A stretch of DNA of 64,000 bases from CAISCU01 sp051861545 (lineage in GTDB: Bacteria > Bacteroidota > Bacteroidia > UKL13-3): assembly GCA_051861545.1 (NCBI GenBank), contig JBIMKP010000020.1, positions 13,486-77,485 of the forward strand. The letters run 5' to 3'. The position numbers and the translations under genes are program-made. The notes under the pieces were generated by a model. It had not been told where the DNA came from and did no database searches. It saw nothing but the letters and a program-made list of their open reading frames with translations. Positions 8,728 through 16,626 of this stretch are shown in pieces (the first letter of the stretch is position 1; each line of letters starts with the position of its first letter).

Positions 8728-9960
8728 TTATTCAAATTTCAAATTTTTAAGGGCTCTGGCTTTAACTTGGGTAAATCCAACGATAGCCAGAGTCATTATT
8801 CCTCCAAAAACTACTGAGGGCACAGTTCCCATTAGTTTTGCAGCCAAGCCGCTTTCAAAAGCACCAATTTCGTTACTTGAACCAATAAACATGGTATTCA
8901 CAGCAGAAACTCTTCCTCGCATGTGATCTGGTGTTTGTAATTGTAAGATATTAGACCTGATAACAACACTAACACTATCAAAAGCACCACTTAAAAATAA
9001 TAATATTATTGATAAAATAAAGCTTTCAGATAAACCAAAACCTATCATACAAATACCAAATCCTGCAACAGCAGCAATTAATATTTTACCTGGTTGAGGA
9101 ATGCTTTTATTTATTGAAAGGAAACTCATTGTTATTACTGCTCCTAAAGATGGAGCTGCTCTTAATATACCTAAACCTTCTGGACCTACTTTTAATATTT
9201 CGTTGGCAAATACTGGCAATAGGGCCACTGCACCACCAAATAAAACCGAAAATAAATCTAATGATAGTGCTGAAAGAATAACTTTATTATTAAAAACAAA
9301 ACTGATTCCTTCTTTAAGCCTTAAAGCTATTCCTTCAATTTGACCGCCACTTGGACTAAAATCTCCATGAACTCTTGTTAGGTTAAAGAATCCAATTAAC
9401 ATAAAACTTATAATCACACCAAAACTTAAATCAATTCCACCAAAAGCATAAATCAAACCGCCAATTGCTGGTCCAACAACAGCCGCAAATTGCCAAACAG
9501 TAGAATTCAAAGTTCCGGCATTAACCAATAATTCTTTTGGAACTAATTTAGGAATAATAGAAAAGGAAGATGGTGCATAAAATCCACGAGCAATTCCACT
9601 AATGAAAATGAAAACATACATAAACAAAACTCTTGATTCATTTTGAATTTGAATAAAAGATGAATTGCTTAAAAATAGACCTAAACTGCTAATAATTAAT
9701 CCAGTTAAACAAATTAAAAGTATTCTTTTTTTGTTTTTGATATCAGCTAAATGACCAGCATAAAGTGCAACAGAAAGAGCAGGAATTGCTTCAGCCAAGC
9801 CAATTAAACCAAGTGATAATGGATTTTTGGTTAGTTCAAAAATCCTCCAACCAACCAAAACAGCTTGCATTTGAAAACCTAATATTAGAAATAACCTGGT
9901 TCCCAAAAATGCACGATACGATTTTATTTTAAGTACAGTTCTTGCTGGATTTGAACTCAT
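8728..9960 (-). CDS. Major facilitator superfamily exporter
   Basis: Inner-membrane protein of 410 aa with about twelve hydrophobic helices, resembling the MFS_3/EntS-like branch of drug and siderophore exporters. The cytoplasmic loop after helix 2 carries the MFS signature in the form GHLADIKNKKRIL (residues ~70-82), and the second half has RGRVSAVNTMFIG. The substrate cannot be predicted. The ATG at 9960 lies immediately after the stop of the upstream ABC permease gene (9961), so translation is likely coupled and the three genes 12190-8728 form one operon. The protein ends with the conserved tail ALKNLKFE; the gene end abuts lon from the opposite side. Confidence 0.88.
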   Translation of the reverse strand: MSSNPARTVLKIKSYRAFLGTRLFLILGFQMQAVLVGWRIFELTKNPLSLGLIGLAEAIPALSVALYAGHLADIKNKKRILLICLTGLIISSLGLFLSNSSFIQIQNESRVLFMYVFIFISGIARGFYAPSSFSIIPKLVPKELLVNAGTLNSTVWQFAAVVGPAIGGLIYAFGGIDLSFGVIISFMLIGFFNLTRVHGDFSPSGGQIEGIALRLKEGISFVFNNKVILSALSLDLFSVLFGGAVALLPVFANEILKVGPEGLGILRAAPSLGAVITMSFLSINKSIPQPGKILIAAVAGFGICMIGFGLSESFILSIILLFLSGAFDSVSVVIRSNILQLQTPDHMRGRVSAVNTMFIGSSNEIGAFESGLAAKLMGTVPSVVFGGIMTLAIVGFTQVKARALKNLKFE

Positions 9961-11277
9961 TTAATTATTCATAAAAAGCCATTTCCAAATTTCTTTATAA
10001 CTTGGTTTTTTGCCAAAGGTTAAAATCCCAATTCTATAAATTCTTCCTGCAAGCCAAACTGTAAAAATAAATCCTGAAATCATTGAAAGCATAGAAACTA
10101 AAATTTGCCAAACAGGAACACCAAAAGGTAATCTTACCATCATAACAACTGGCGAAGTAAATGGAATCATTGATAGCCAAACAGCAATTGTGCCATTTGG
10201 TGCATTTACAACTACACTTTGCGCTAAAACAAATGCAAGAATTAAAGGCATTGTCATGGGCAGCATAAATTGTTGTGTATCGGTTTCATTGTCTACAGCC
10301 GAGCCAATCGCCGCAAATAAGGAGCCATAAAATAAATAACCACTAATAAAGTAAAACAGAAACATAGATAATATTAATGTAAAATTATAGTTTCCTAAAT
10401 CACTTAAAAAACCACCAATTCCAGCTTCATTTGTGTTTTCTGGAATCTTAGCTCCTTGTGAAGCTGCAATTTCAGTTGGAGAAACATCCATTAAATTCAT
10501 GATTGTACCTGAAACTGGTCCACTTAAAACACTCACTAAAACAATCCAAAGAAGAAATTGAGTTAGACCAACCATTGCAATACCAACGATTTTACCCATC
10601 ATCAATTGAAATGGTTTAACAGAAGAAATGATGACTTCAACAATGCGATTTGTTTTCTCCTCAATAACACCTCTCATTACTTGAATTCCATATAAAAATA
10701 TAAATAGGTAAATTAGGAAAGCTCCAATAAAACCAATCATTGTAGTAACACCTGAATTACCTTTTTCAATTCCTTTTTCAGTATATTTAATGGTTTTTAA
10801 GTTTAATTTTTGACTATTAATTTGAGATAAAATCTCTTTATCAATACCTTTTTCTGATAATTTTTTATTTTTAATTGTAGCTAAAAACTGAGATTCGATA
10901 TAATCTAAGGTATTTAAACTTGGTTGTTCTTTTCCTAAAAATTCAAGTTCTTTAATTGAGTCTGAATTAGCTGGAATGAATATTATTCCATAGTTTTCAT
11001 CGATTTCTAAAACTTTTTGAACTTCATTTTTATCGATATTTACATATTCAAAAGAAATGGTATTACTATTCTTTAATTGATTCGTAAAATTACCAGATTC
11101 ATCAACTATTAGAACTTTTTTTGTCGTATCAGAAATGTCTTTATTAAAGCTGAAGTAAAAAATAATTCCATAGAACAATACAATTAAAAGCGGCGATAAT
11201 AGAGTCATCACCAAAAACGATTTCTTTTTTACCCTAGTAATGTATTCACGTTTAGTAACAAGCCAAATTTTTTTCAT
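9961..11277 (-). CDS. ABC-2 type transporter permease (NatB/YhaP-like)
   Basis: Inner-membrane permease of 438 aa. The first helix (residues ~20-42, FLVMTLLSPLLIVLFYGIIFYF) follows a basic start (WLVTKREYITRVKKKS) typical of ABC2_membrane_3 proteins. A ~130-residue extracytoplasmic domain follows, then a block of five or six helices from ~175 to the C-terminus, with the conserved RGVIEEKTNRIVEVIISSVKP coupling segment (~205-225). NatAB-type systems export sodium or small toxic molecules, but the substrate here is unknown. The gene starts one base after the ATPase gene ends and is followed directly by the MFS gene, so a shared efflux or envelope-stress role is plausible but unproven. Confidence 0.9.
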   Translation of the reverse strand: MKKIWLVTKREYITRVKKKSFLVMTLLSPLLIVLFYGIIFYFSFNKDISDTTKKVLIVDESGNFTNQLKNSNTISFEYVNIDKNEVQKVLEIDENYGIIFIPANSDSIKELEFLGKEQPSLNTLDYIESQFLATIKNKKLSEKGIDKEILSQINSQKLNLKTIKYTEKGIEKGNSGVTTMIGFIGAFLIYLFIFLYGIQVMRGVIEEKTNRIVEVIISSVKPFQLMMGKIVGIAMVGLTQFLLWIVLVSVLSGPVSGTIMNLMDVSPTEIAASQGAKIPENTNEAGIGGFLSDLGNYNFTLILSMFLFYFISGYLFYGSLFAAIGSAVDNETDTQQFMLPMTMPLILAFVLAQSVVVNAPNGTIAVWLSMIPFTSPVVMMVRLPFGVPVWQILVSMLSMISGFIFTVWLAGRIYRIGILTFGKKPSYKEIWKWLFMNN

Positions 11278-11278
11278 A

Positions 11279-12190
11279 TTATTTGTTTAAATTACTTGAT
11301 TCAACTGCTTTTATAAAGATTTCTTCCATGCTTGGAAGTTTTTCAGAGAAACTTAAAATCTCCACATTTTGATTCATTATTGATTGAATAATTTGATTGT
11401 TATTTAAGTTTTGTTTGATTGAAATCAATGCGGATTTTTTCTTTTTAGATTCAAAATGTTCTATTGAAAAAGTATCATTTTCTATTAAATCAGCACCATC
11501 ATAAATTACTTCATAAGTGTTTGATTTAAATTGATTTTTTATTTCTTCAACATCACCCTCAAGTACTTTTTCTGAGCGATTAATTAAAGCAATTTTATCA
11601 CAAAGTAATTCAACTGAATCCATGCGATGAGTTGAGAAAATTATGGTACAACCTTTTTCTTTTAGAAGTAAAATCTCATCTACTAATAATTGAGCATTTA
11701 TAGGGTCGAAACCCGAAAAAGGTTCATCTAAAATAATTAATTTGGGTTCGTGAAGAACAGTAGCAATGAACTGAATTTTTTGCTGCATTCCTTTAGAAAG
11801 CTCTTCAACTTTTTTACCTAACCACGATTGAATTTCGAATTTATCGACCCAATATTTTAGCTTTATTCTGGCATCTTTTGGTGATAAACCTTTAAGTTCT
11901 GCAAAGTAAAGAAGTTGCTCAGCAACCTGCATTTTTTTGTAAAGGCCTCGTTCTTCTGGCAAATAACCCATTTCATAAATATGGTTGCTGTTCAAATTTT
12001 GTCCATTAAACAAAATTGTTCCAGAATCGGCTTGGGTAATTTGAGTAAGAATTCTTATAAAACTCGTTTTTCCTGCGCCATTAGGACCTAGTAATCCATA
12101 TATTTTCCCTTTGGGAATGTCTAAGCTTAGGTTTTTTAATGCAGTATGATTGCTATAAGTTTTTGTAACTTGATTTGCTTGAATAATCAT
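11279..12190 (-). CDS. ABC transporter ATP-binding protein (NatA-like)
   Basis: Cytoplasmic nucleotide-binding subunit of 303 aa that powers the permease encoded next to it. All ABC motifs are present in order: Walker A GPNGAGKTS (residues 35-43), Q-loop region ILTQITQ, signature VEELSKGMQQKIQF, Walker B LIILDEPFSGFDP and H-loop STHRM. After residue ~215 there is the C-terminal DUF4162-like domain found in NatA-type ATPases (LINRSEKVLEGDVEEIKNQF). It is the first gene of a three-gene minus-strand operon; a 403-bp AT-rich region upstream separates it from the divergent barrel gene at 12594 and must hold both promoters. Confidence 0.93.
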   Translation of the reverse strand: MIIQANQVTKTYSNHTALKNLSLDIPKGKIYGLLGPNGAGKTSFIRILTQITQADSGTILFNGQNLNSNHIYEMGYLPEERGLYKKMQVAEQLLYFAELKGLSPKDARIKLKYWVDKFEIQSWLGKKVEELSKGMQQKIQFIATVLHEPKLIILDEPFSGFDPINAQLLVDEILLLKEKGCTIIFSTHRMDSVELLCDKIALINRSEKVLEGDVEEIKNQFKSNTYEVIYDGADLIENDTFSIEHFESKKKKSALISIKQNLNNNQIIQSIMNQNVEILSFSEKLPSMEEIFIKAVESSNLNK

Positions 12191-12593
12191 GATTGCAATA
12201 AAGTTAATTTTTATGATTGATAATCTATTTTTTTATTAGAAGGTTTGGATTAGTGATAGGTAGATTTTTTTTAAGCTTGAATATTTAAACAAAGTAAATA
12301 AAATGGATAATTTACATGCCTTATAAGTATTACTTTAAAATTACTTCTTTAACTAAATTAGTTTTCAAAAAACAAAAACAGAAACAAATATATATTTGTT
12401 GAGATTATTGACTTGTGTAAAGAAACAATGCAAATTTTGAATCGTTTAAAATCTGGGTTATTTCTGACTATTTCAACAAGCTTTTTTAGTCTTTTGTGCC
12501 CATTTTTTTACTTTTACTATTTTTAATAAAAAAAAATAATTAATATGCATATTCGATTAAAAATTAACATTTCAAAAACTACCAATTATAAGT
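12191..12593. promoter_or_regulatory. 403-bp divergent AT-rich regulatory region
   Basis: No credible ORF. It separates the ABC operon (minus) from the barrel pair (plus). It holds an 18-bp perfect palindrome aacaaatatatatttgtt at 12383-12400 that contains a TATATTTG -7-like box on both strands (12391-12398 plus, 12385-12392 minus), but no TTTG -33 element at the expected distance for either. Runs of A and T dominate the final 60 bp before the barrel gene. Confidence 0.4.
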
Positions 12594-13409
12594 ATGAAAA
12601 TAAGTAAGTTGCTCACTATTAGTTTTTTATGTGTAATTTCTTTAGAAGGATTCTCAAAAGAGTTTAGTTTTAGCAAACCAGTGGGATTAAATGCTACAAA
12701 AAAGTATGAAACCAAAGGTTCAACGCGATTGGGACTTTCTACAGGTTTTAATTTATACATTGGAACTCAAATGGATTATCAACTAACTAGAAATTTTGGT
12801 GATATAAATGAGCTGAAATTGGGTTATGGAATTGGAGTTTATCGCTCTATGAACGATAATTGGGAATTTGGTACAACCTTTAGACGTGGTTCTTTTGCTA
12901 GTCTTAAATCAAATAAAACCCAAGGAATTATGGGTAATTTTAATGAGTTACAGTTTAATTTTCAAAAGAGTTTAAACAACAATATTTTATTGGATGTTGC
13001 TTCATTAACTTTTAATGTACAATTAGGTTTTGGTGGACTATATTATCAATCACAGTACTTTTACACCGACCCAAGAAAACAATCGATAACACAAATTGCA
13101 TCAAGTGTTGGATATGGATATTCAGAAAGAGGACAATTTGGAGCTAGAAAAATTTATAATGAACCAGATAAAAAACTCGCTTTAACAGGCAATGTTGGTT
13201 TTAATATTGGATACAGACTTTCAGGAAATATGATGCTTTATTTTGAGAATATTTATACTCAAACAACTAGTAACCAATTATCGGGTAATTTAACAATGGA
13301 AGAAGCTACAATTCCTGATGGTATGTTTTATTCAGGTTTAAGTTTGTATTTAAATCTCGGAAAACAGGTTGGTTCTTTTGGCCGGAATAGCTGTCCACGT
13401 TGGTTTTAA
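12594..13409 (+). CDS. Predicted secreted/outer-membrane barrel protein, paralogue 1
   Basis: A 271-aa protein of unknown function. A signal peptide is evident (MKISKLLTISFLCVISLEGFSK), followed by a ~30-residue linker and then alternating amphipathic strands with many Gly/Tyr/Phe, as in an eight- to ten-stranded outer-membrane barrel. It aligns along its length with the next gene: shared blocks are Y-x-G-x-QMDY, a NFG box, NDNWE/NNNWE, a TQG box, LTGNVGFNIGYRLS, and a C-terminal CPRWF. The terminal Cys-Pro-Arg-aromatic-aromatic tail ends in an aromatic residue as outer-membrane barrels commonly do. Long upstream region suggests its own promoter. I do not recognise a named family. Confidence 0.75.
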   Translation: MKISKLLTISFLCVISLEGFSKEFSFSKPVGLNATKKYETKGSTRLGLSTGFNLYIGTQMDYQLTRNFGDINELKLGYGIGVYRSMNDNWEFGTTFRRGSFASLKSNKTQGIMGNFNELQFNFQKSLNNNILLDVASLTFNVQLGFGGLYYQSQYFYTDPRKQSITQIASSVGYGYSERGQFGARKIYNEPDKKLALTGNVGFNIGYRLSGNMMLYFENIYTQTTSNQLSGNLTMEEATIPDGMFYSGLSLYLNLGKQVGSFGRNSCPRWF

Positions 13410-13508
13410 CCAATTATTAAGAATTTCACACCAAATAAAAAGTTTATTTGTCAATTTAAATTTTTCTTAAAAAATATTGTTTCTTTGTAAAGTAAATTTT
13501 ACCATAAA

Positions 13509-14255
13509 TTGAAGAAACAAATCACCATATTTTTATTACTGACTAGCTTATTCTTAACTTCTGAAACTTTTGGAAGAAATAGGGAAGGGCATATTTATAG
13601 GTTAGGTGTAGGTATTGGTTACAATTACTATTTGGGTGATCAGATGGATTATTCCATAACTAGTAATTTTGGAAATTTTAATGAAAATAGAACAGCCAAA
13701 ACAATAGCATTTTATAAGACTATTAATAATAATTGGGAAATTGGTGGTTTTGCTAGGGATGCATCAATGTTGACTTTAAAATCAGAAAATACACAAGGTT
13801 TAGAGTGTTTTTTTCAAGATGTTCAATGTGCAGCACAATATAGTTTTAATGATAATATTGATTTAAGTGGGTCGGCAATTACTTTTAATGGTAGTTTGGG
13901 ATTGGGGCTAATTCATTTTAAATCAAGGTACTTTGCAGTTGATCCTATTTCTGAAAAAGAGATATCTAATTTTGCAACAATTGGTTATGGTCTTCAAGAT
14001 GGTTTTATTGGAACAAAAAACGCACCAGATAAAGTAACAGCTGTAACTGGTCATGCTGGTTTTAATATTGGTTTAAGGGTTTCTGATAATCTTAGAATTT
14101 ACCTTGAAAACAATTTTAATTTAACCACAACAAATAAACTATCAGGAAACTTATACAAGTATTCTTGGATACCAACTGATGGTTATTGGTATTCAGGTAT
14201 TGCTTTATACATTGGTTTTGGCGGAAAAACGGATGCCTGTCCTAGATTCTACTAA
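13509..14255 (+). CDS. Predicted secreted/outer-membrane barrel protein, paralogue 2
   Basis: A 248-aa tandem paralogue of the preceding gene, with signal peptide KKQITIFLLLTSLFLTSETFG, the same block order (YNYYLGDQMDY, TSNFGNFNE, NNNWEIGGFARD, TQG, GHAGFNIGLRVSDN, KLSGNL) and the C-terminus CPRFY. It lacks the ~20-residue linker after the signal peptide seen in paralogue 1 and has an extra cysteine pair (LECFFQDVQC, ~residues 98-107) not present there. The start is TTG at 13509; no ATG precedes the signal peptide. It lies 99 bp downstream of paralogue 1, so it may be cotranscribed. The 3' end of the coding sequence forms the left arm of a hairpin (14232-14265). Function unknown. Confidence 0.72.
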   Translation: MKKQITIFLLLTSLFLTSETFGRNREGHIYRLGVGIGYNYYLGDQMDYSITSNFGNFNENRTAKTIAFYKTINNNWEIGGFARDASMLTLKSENTQGLECFFQDVQCAAQYSFNDNIDLSGSAITFNGSLGLGLIHFKSRYFAVDPISEKEISNFATIGYGLQDGFIGTKNAPDKVTAVTGHAGFNIGLRVSDNLRIYLENNFNLTTTNKLSGNLYKYSWIPTDGYWYSGIALYIGFGGKTDACPRFY

Positions 14256-14265
14256 AACAGGCATC
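14232..14265 (+). terminator. Hairpin spanning the stop codon of paralogue 2
   Basis: gatgcctgt (14232-14240) pairs perfectly with acaggcatc (14257-14265) around a 16-base loop that contains the stop codon. It is followed by aatttt only, so if it terminates transcription it is weak. It sits between convergent genes. Confidence 0.45.
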
Positions 14266-14288
14266 AATTTTAAATATGTTAGAACTTT

Positions 14289-15446
14289 TTAGTTGAAGAA
14301 CTCTTTCATTCTATCGAAAAAGTTTCTTTCATTATGTTCTGGTTTTGGATCAAAATTCTCAGCAGTTCTTAGTTTTTCTAAAATTGCTTTTTCTTCAGAA
14401 TTCAACTTTTTAGGAGTCCAAACATTAACATGTATCAATTGGTCACCATGATAACCGCCTGAATTCACTTCAGGTAAACCTTTTCCTCTTAACCTAAGCA
14501 TTTTTCCAGCTTGTGTACCTGCATCAATTTTAAGTTTAACTTTTCCATTAACAGTAGGAATTTCAACAGTTGTTCCTAGGGCTGCATCGGCAAAATTGAG
14601 GAATAAGTCGTAAACAATATTATTGCCATCTCTTTTTAAAATTGGGTCATCAATTTCTTCAATTAAGATAATCAAATCTCCAGGAATTCCTCCTCTTTCA
14701 GGAGCATTACCTTTGCCACTCATGCTTAATTGCATGCCATCTGCAACACCTGCTGGAATATTGATGCTGATGATTTCTTCACCCTCAGTTCTTCCTGTTC
14801 CGCGGCATGAACCACAATTATTAGTAATTACATTTCCTTCTCCATTACAAGTAGGACAAGTGCTAGTTGTTTGCATTTGTCCAAGAAAAGTTTGAGTAAC
14901 TCTTCTTACTTGTCCGGCTCCACCGCAAGTACCACAGGTTTTAAATGATGATTTATCTTTCGCACCATTTCCTCCACAGCTTTTACATGCAACTTGTTTA
15001 TTAACCTTGAGTTTCTTTTCTACACCAGTAGCAATTTCTTGTAGAGTTAACTTCACCTTAACTCTTAAATTACTACCAACTCTTTGTCTGGTTCCACCTC
15101 TCTGACGACCACCACCAGCGCCACCAAAAAATGATTCAAAAGGATGTCCATCACCAAAAATATCTCCAAAATTACTGAAGATATCGTCCATGTTCATATG
15201 TTGACCACCTCCACTAGCGCCACCTACACCTTGGTGTCCAAATCTATCGTATCTGGCTTTTTTCTCTGCATCACTTAAAACCTCGTAAGCCTCTGCAGCT
15301 TCTTTAAATTTATCCTCAGCTTCTTTATTACCAGGGTTTTTATCGGGATGGTACTTAATAGCCATTTGCCTGTAGGCTTTTTTTATTTCCTCAGGTGTTG
15401 CTCCTTTACCAATTCCTAAAACCTCATAAAAATCTCTTTTTGCCAT
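14289..15446 (-). CDS. dnaJ: Chaperone DnaJ
   Basis: Full-length type I Hsp40 co-chaperone of 385 aa. J-domain at residues 4-68 with the HPD tripeptide in KYHPDKNPGN, a Gly/Phe-rich linker (~75-120, GGASGGGQHMNMDDIFSNFG), and a zinc-binding domain with four Cys repeats (CKSCGGNG, CGTCGGAG, CPTCNGEG, CGSCRGTG). The two C-terminal beta-sandwich substrate domains follow. It stimulates the ATPase of DnaK and delivers unfolded clients; dnaK is not in the window. It lies 11 bp after grpE and is evidently cotranscribed. No CIRCE-type inverted repeat is visible upstream of the grpE-dnaJ pair. Confidence 0.98.
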   Translation of the reverse strand: MAKRDFYEVLGIGKGATPEEIKKAYRQMAIKYHPDKNPGNKEAEDKFKEAAEAYEVLSDAEKKARYDRFGHQGVGGASGGGQHMNMDDIFSNFGDIFGDGHPFESFFGGAGGGRQRGGTRQRVGSNLRVKVKLTLQEIATGVEKKLKVNKQVACKSCGGNGAKDKSSFKTCGTCGGAGQVRRVTQTFLGQMQTTSTCPTCNGEGNVITNNCGSCRGTGRTEGEEIISINIPAGVADGMQLSMSGKGNAPERGGIPGDLIILIEEIDDPILKRDGNNIVYDLFLNFADAALGTTVEIPTVNGKVKLKIDAGTQAGKMLRLRGKGLPEVNSGGYHGDQLIHVNVWTPKKLNSEEKAILEKLRTAENFDPKPEHNERNFFDRMKEFFN

Positions 15447-15457
15447 TTTATTTTAAA

Positions 15458-16051
15458 TTATACACCAACAACAACTTTGGCGAAACGAATTACTTTTTCA
15501 TTCAAAAAATAACCTTTTTCTAGCGTATCAATAACTTTACCTTTTAAATCTTCAGTAGGAGCAGGAATATTTGTTATTCCTTCATGAAATTCTACATCAA
15601 ACTCTTTACCGTTGGTTTCCATTTCCTTTAATCCTTTTTGGGTTAAAGTGGTTTTTAATTTGCCATAAACAAGTTCAATTCCGATTTTCATTGCATCATT
15701 TCCTTCAACAGCATTGATTGATTTCATGGCTCTTTCAAAATCATCTAAAACAGGAAGTAAAGAAACCAAAGTCTCTTGATTTGCACTTCTTAATAAATCA
15801 GCTCTTTCTTTGGTAGTGCGTCTTTTATAATTTTCGAATTCAGAATATAACCTGATATATTTATCTTGTACTTCTGTCAATTCGGCCTTCATTTTTTCAA
15901 TTGGGTCAGTCTCTGTGTCAGTTTTTGATTGATCATGATTTAGAATTTCATCAACCATCGCTTTTAACTCCTCTTCTTGTCCCTGTCCATCTGCTTGATA
16001 ATTCAAATCTTCATGTTGATTTTCTTCTTTTTTGTTTTCTTGCTCACTCAT
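15458..16051 (-). CDS. grpE: Nucleotide exchange factor GrpE
   Basis: Cytosolic 197-aa protein that releases ADP from DnaK. An acidic, Gln/Glu-rich disordered N-terminus (~residues 1-50) is followed by the long coiled-coil helix (~52-105, with LYSEFENYKRRTTKER) and the C-terminal beta domain (GIELVYGKLKTTLTQKGL, then VIDTLEKGYFLNEKVIRFAKVVVG), which is the family signature. It precedes dnaJ by 11 bp. The gap of 71 bp to the upstream thioredoxin-fold gene leaves room for a promoter. Confidence 0.97.
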   Translation of the reverse strand: MSEQENKKEENQHEDLNYQADGQGQEEELKAMVDEILNHDQSKTDTETDPIEKMKAELTEVQDKYIRLYSEFENYKRRTTKERADLLRSANQETLVSLLPVLDDFERAMKSINAVEGNDAMKIGIELVYGKLKTTLTQKGLKEMETNGKEFDVEFHEGITNIPAPTEDLKGKVIDTLEKGYFLNEKVIRFAKVVVGV

Positions 16052-16122
16052 TTTTAAAACTATTTTTTCAAAATTAGCTCAAAGATATTGCCATGGCTTT
16101 AATTGTGACATTGTGACATCAA

Positions 16123-16626
16123 CTAAAAACCTCTTAATAATTGTTCTAATTCTTCTGCATTTATATTTATTGCAATTATTTTCCCTTCTGGATTTAATAA
16201 AAAATTAGATGGAATACGTTTAACTCCGCTTTTTAAAACTAAATCGGAGTTCCAAACTTTAAAATCGCAATAGTCGCTGCTCCATGGTAGATTATCTTTT
16301 TTGGTAGCCAAATCAAATAACCATTGTTCTTCATCAAGGCTTACTGAAATGATATAAAACTTCCTTCCTTTTTTAAACTTTTTTTCTTTGAACTTAGAAT
16401 AAATAGGAATGAATTCAATTTGTATTTCTCTGCTTTCAACATTCCAACTCGACCAAAAATGAATAAGAACATAACTTCCCTTTAAACCAGAAAGTTTATT
16501 TTCTTTTTGAAACATTCCTCTGTATTGGAAATTTGGAAATGTATCTCCAACATTCAAGGTTATGTTCTGACCATTAGCCTGGTTAATTAAACCTATCAAA
16601 CAAAAGAAAAAAAGAATACGTTTCAT
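16123..16626 (-). CDS. Exported thioredoxin-fold protein lacking the active-site cysteines
   Basis: A 167-aa protein with a signal peptide (MKRILFFFCLIGLINQANGQ) and a TlpA/AhpC-TSA-like fold: the VGDTFPNF entry strand, then YVLIHFWSSWNVESREI, the cis-Pro region VKRIPSNFLLNPEGKII, and a C-terminal helix. In TlpA-type thioredoxins the segment reads W-C-x-x-C; here it is W-N-V-E-S (Asn62, Ser65), so both redox cysteines are missing while the fold-defining Trp, the Arg after the motif and cis-Pro are kept. Disulfide chemistry is therefore not expected, and a binding or scaffolding role in the periplasm is more likely. Its ATG overlaps the murA stop by one base (TAATG), so it is translationally coupled to murA. 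Confidence 0.82.
   Translation of the reverse strand: MKRILFFFCLIGLINQANGQNITLNVGDTFPNFQYRGMFQKENKLSGLKGSYVLIHFWSSWNVESREIQIEFIPIYSKFKEKKFKKGRKFYIISVSLDEEQWLFDLATKKDNLPWSSDYCDFKVWNSDLVLKSGVKRIPSNFLLNPEGKIIAININAEELEQLLRGF

Noticed and set aside
12383..12400. Palindrome read as a bidirectional promoter
   Set aside because: TATATTTG boxes exist on both strands, but no TTTG lies at -33 on either side; left as a possible operator only.
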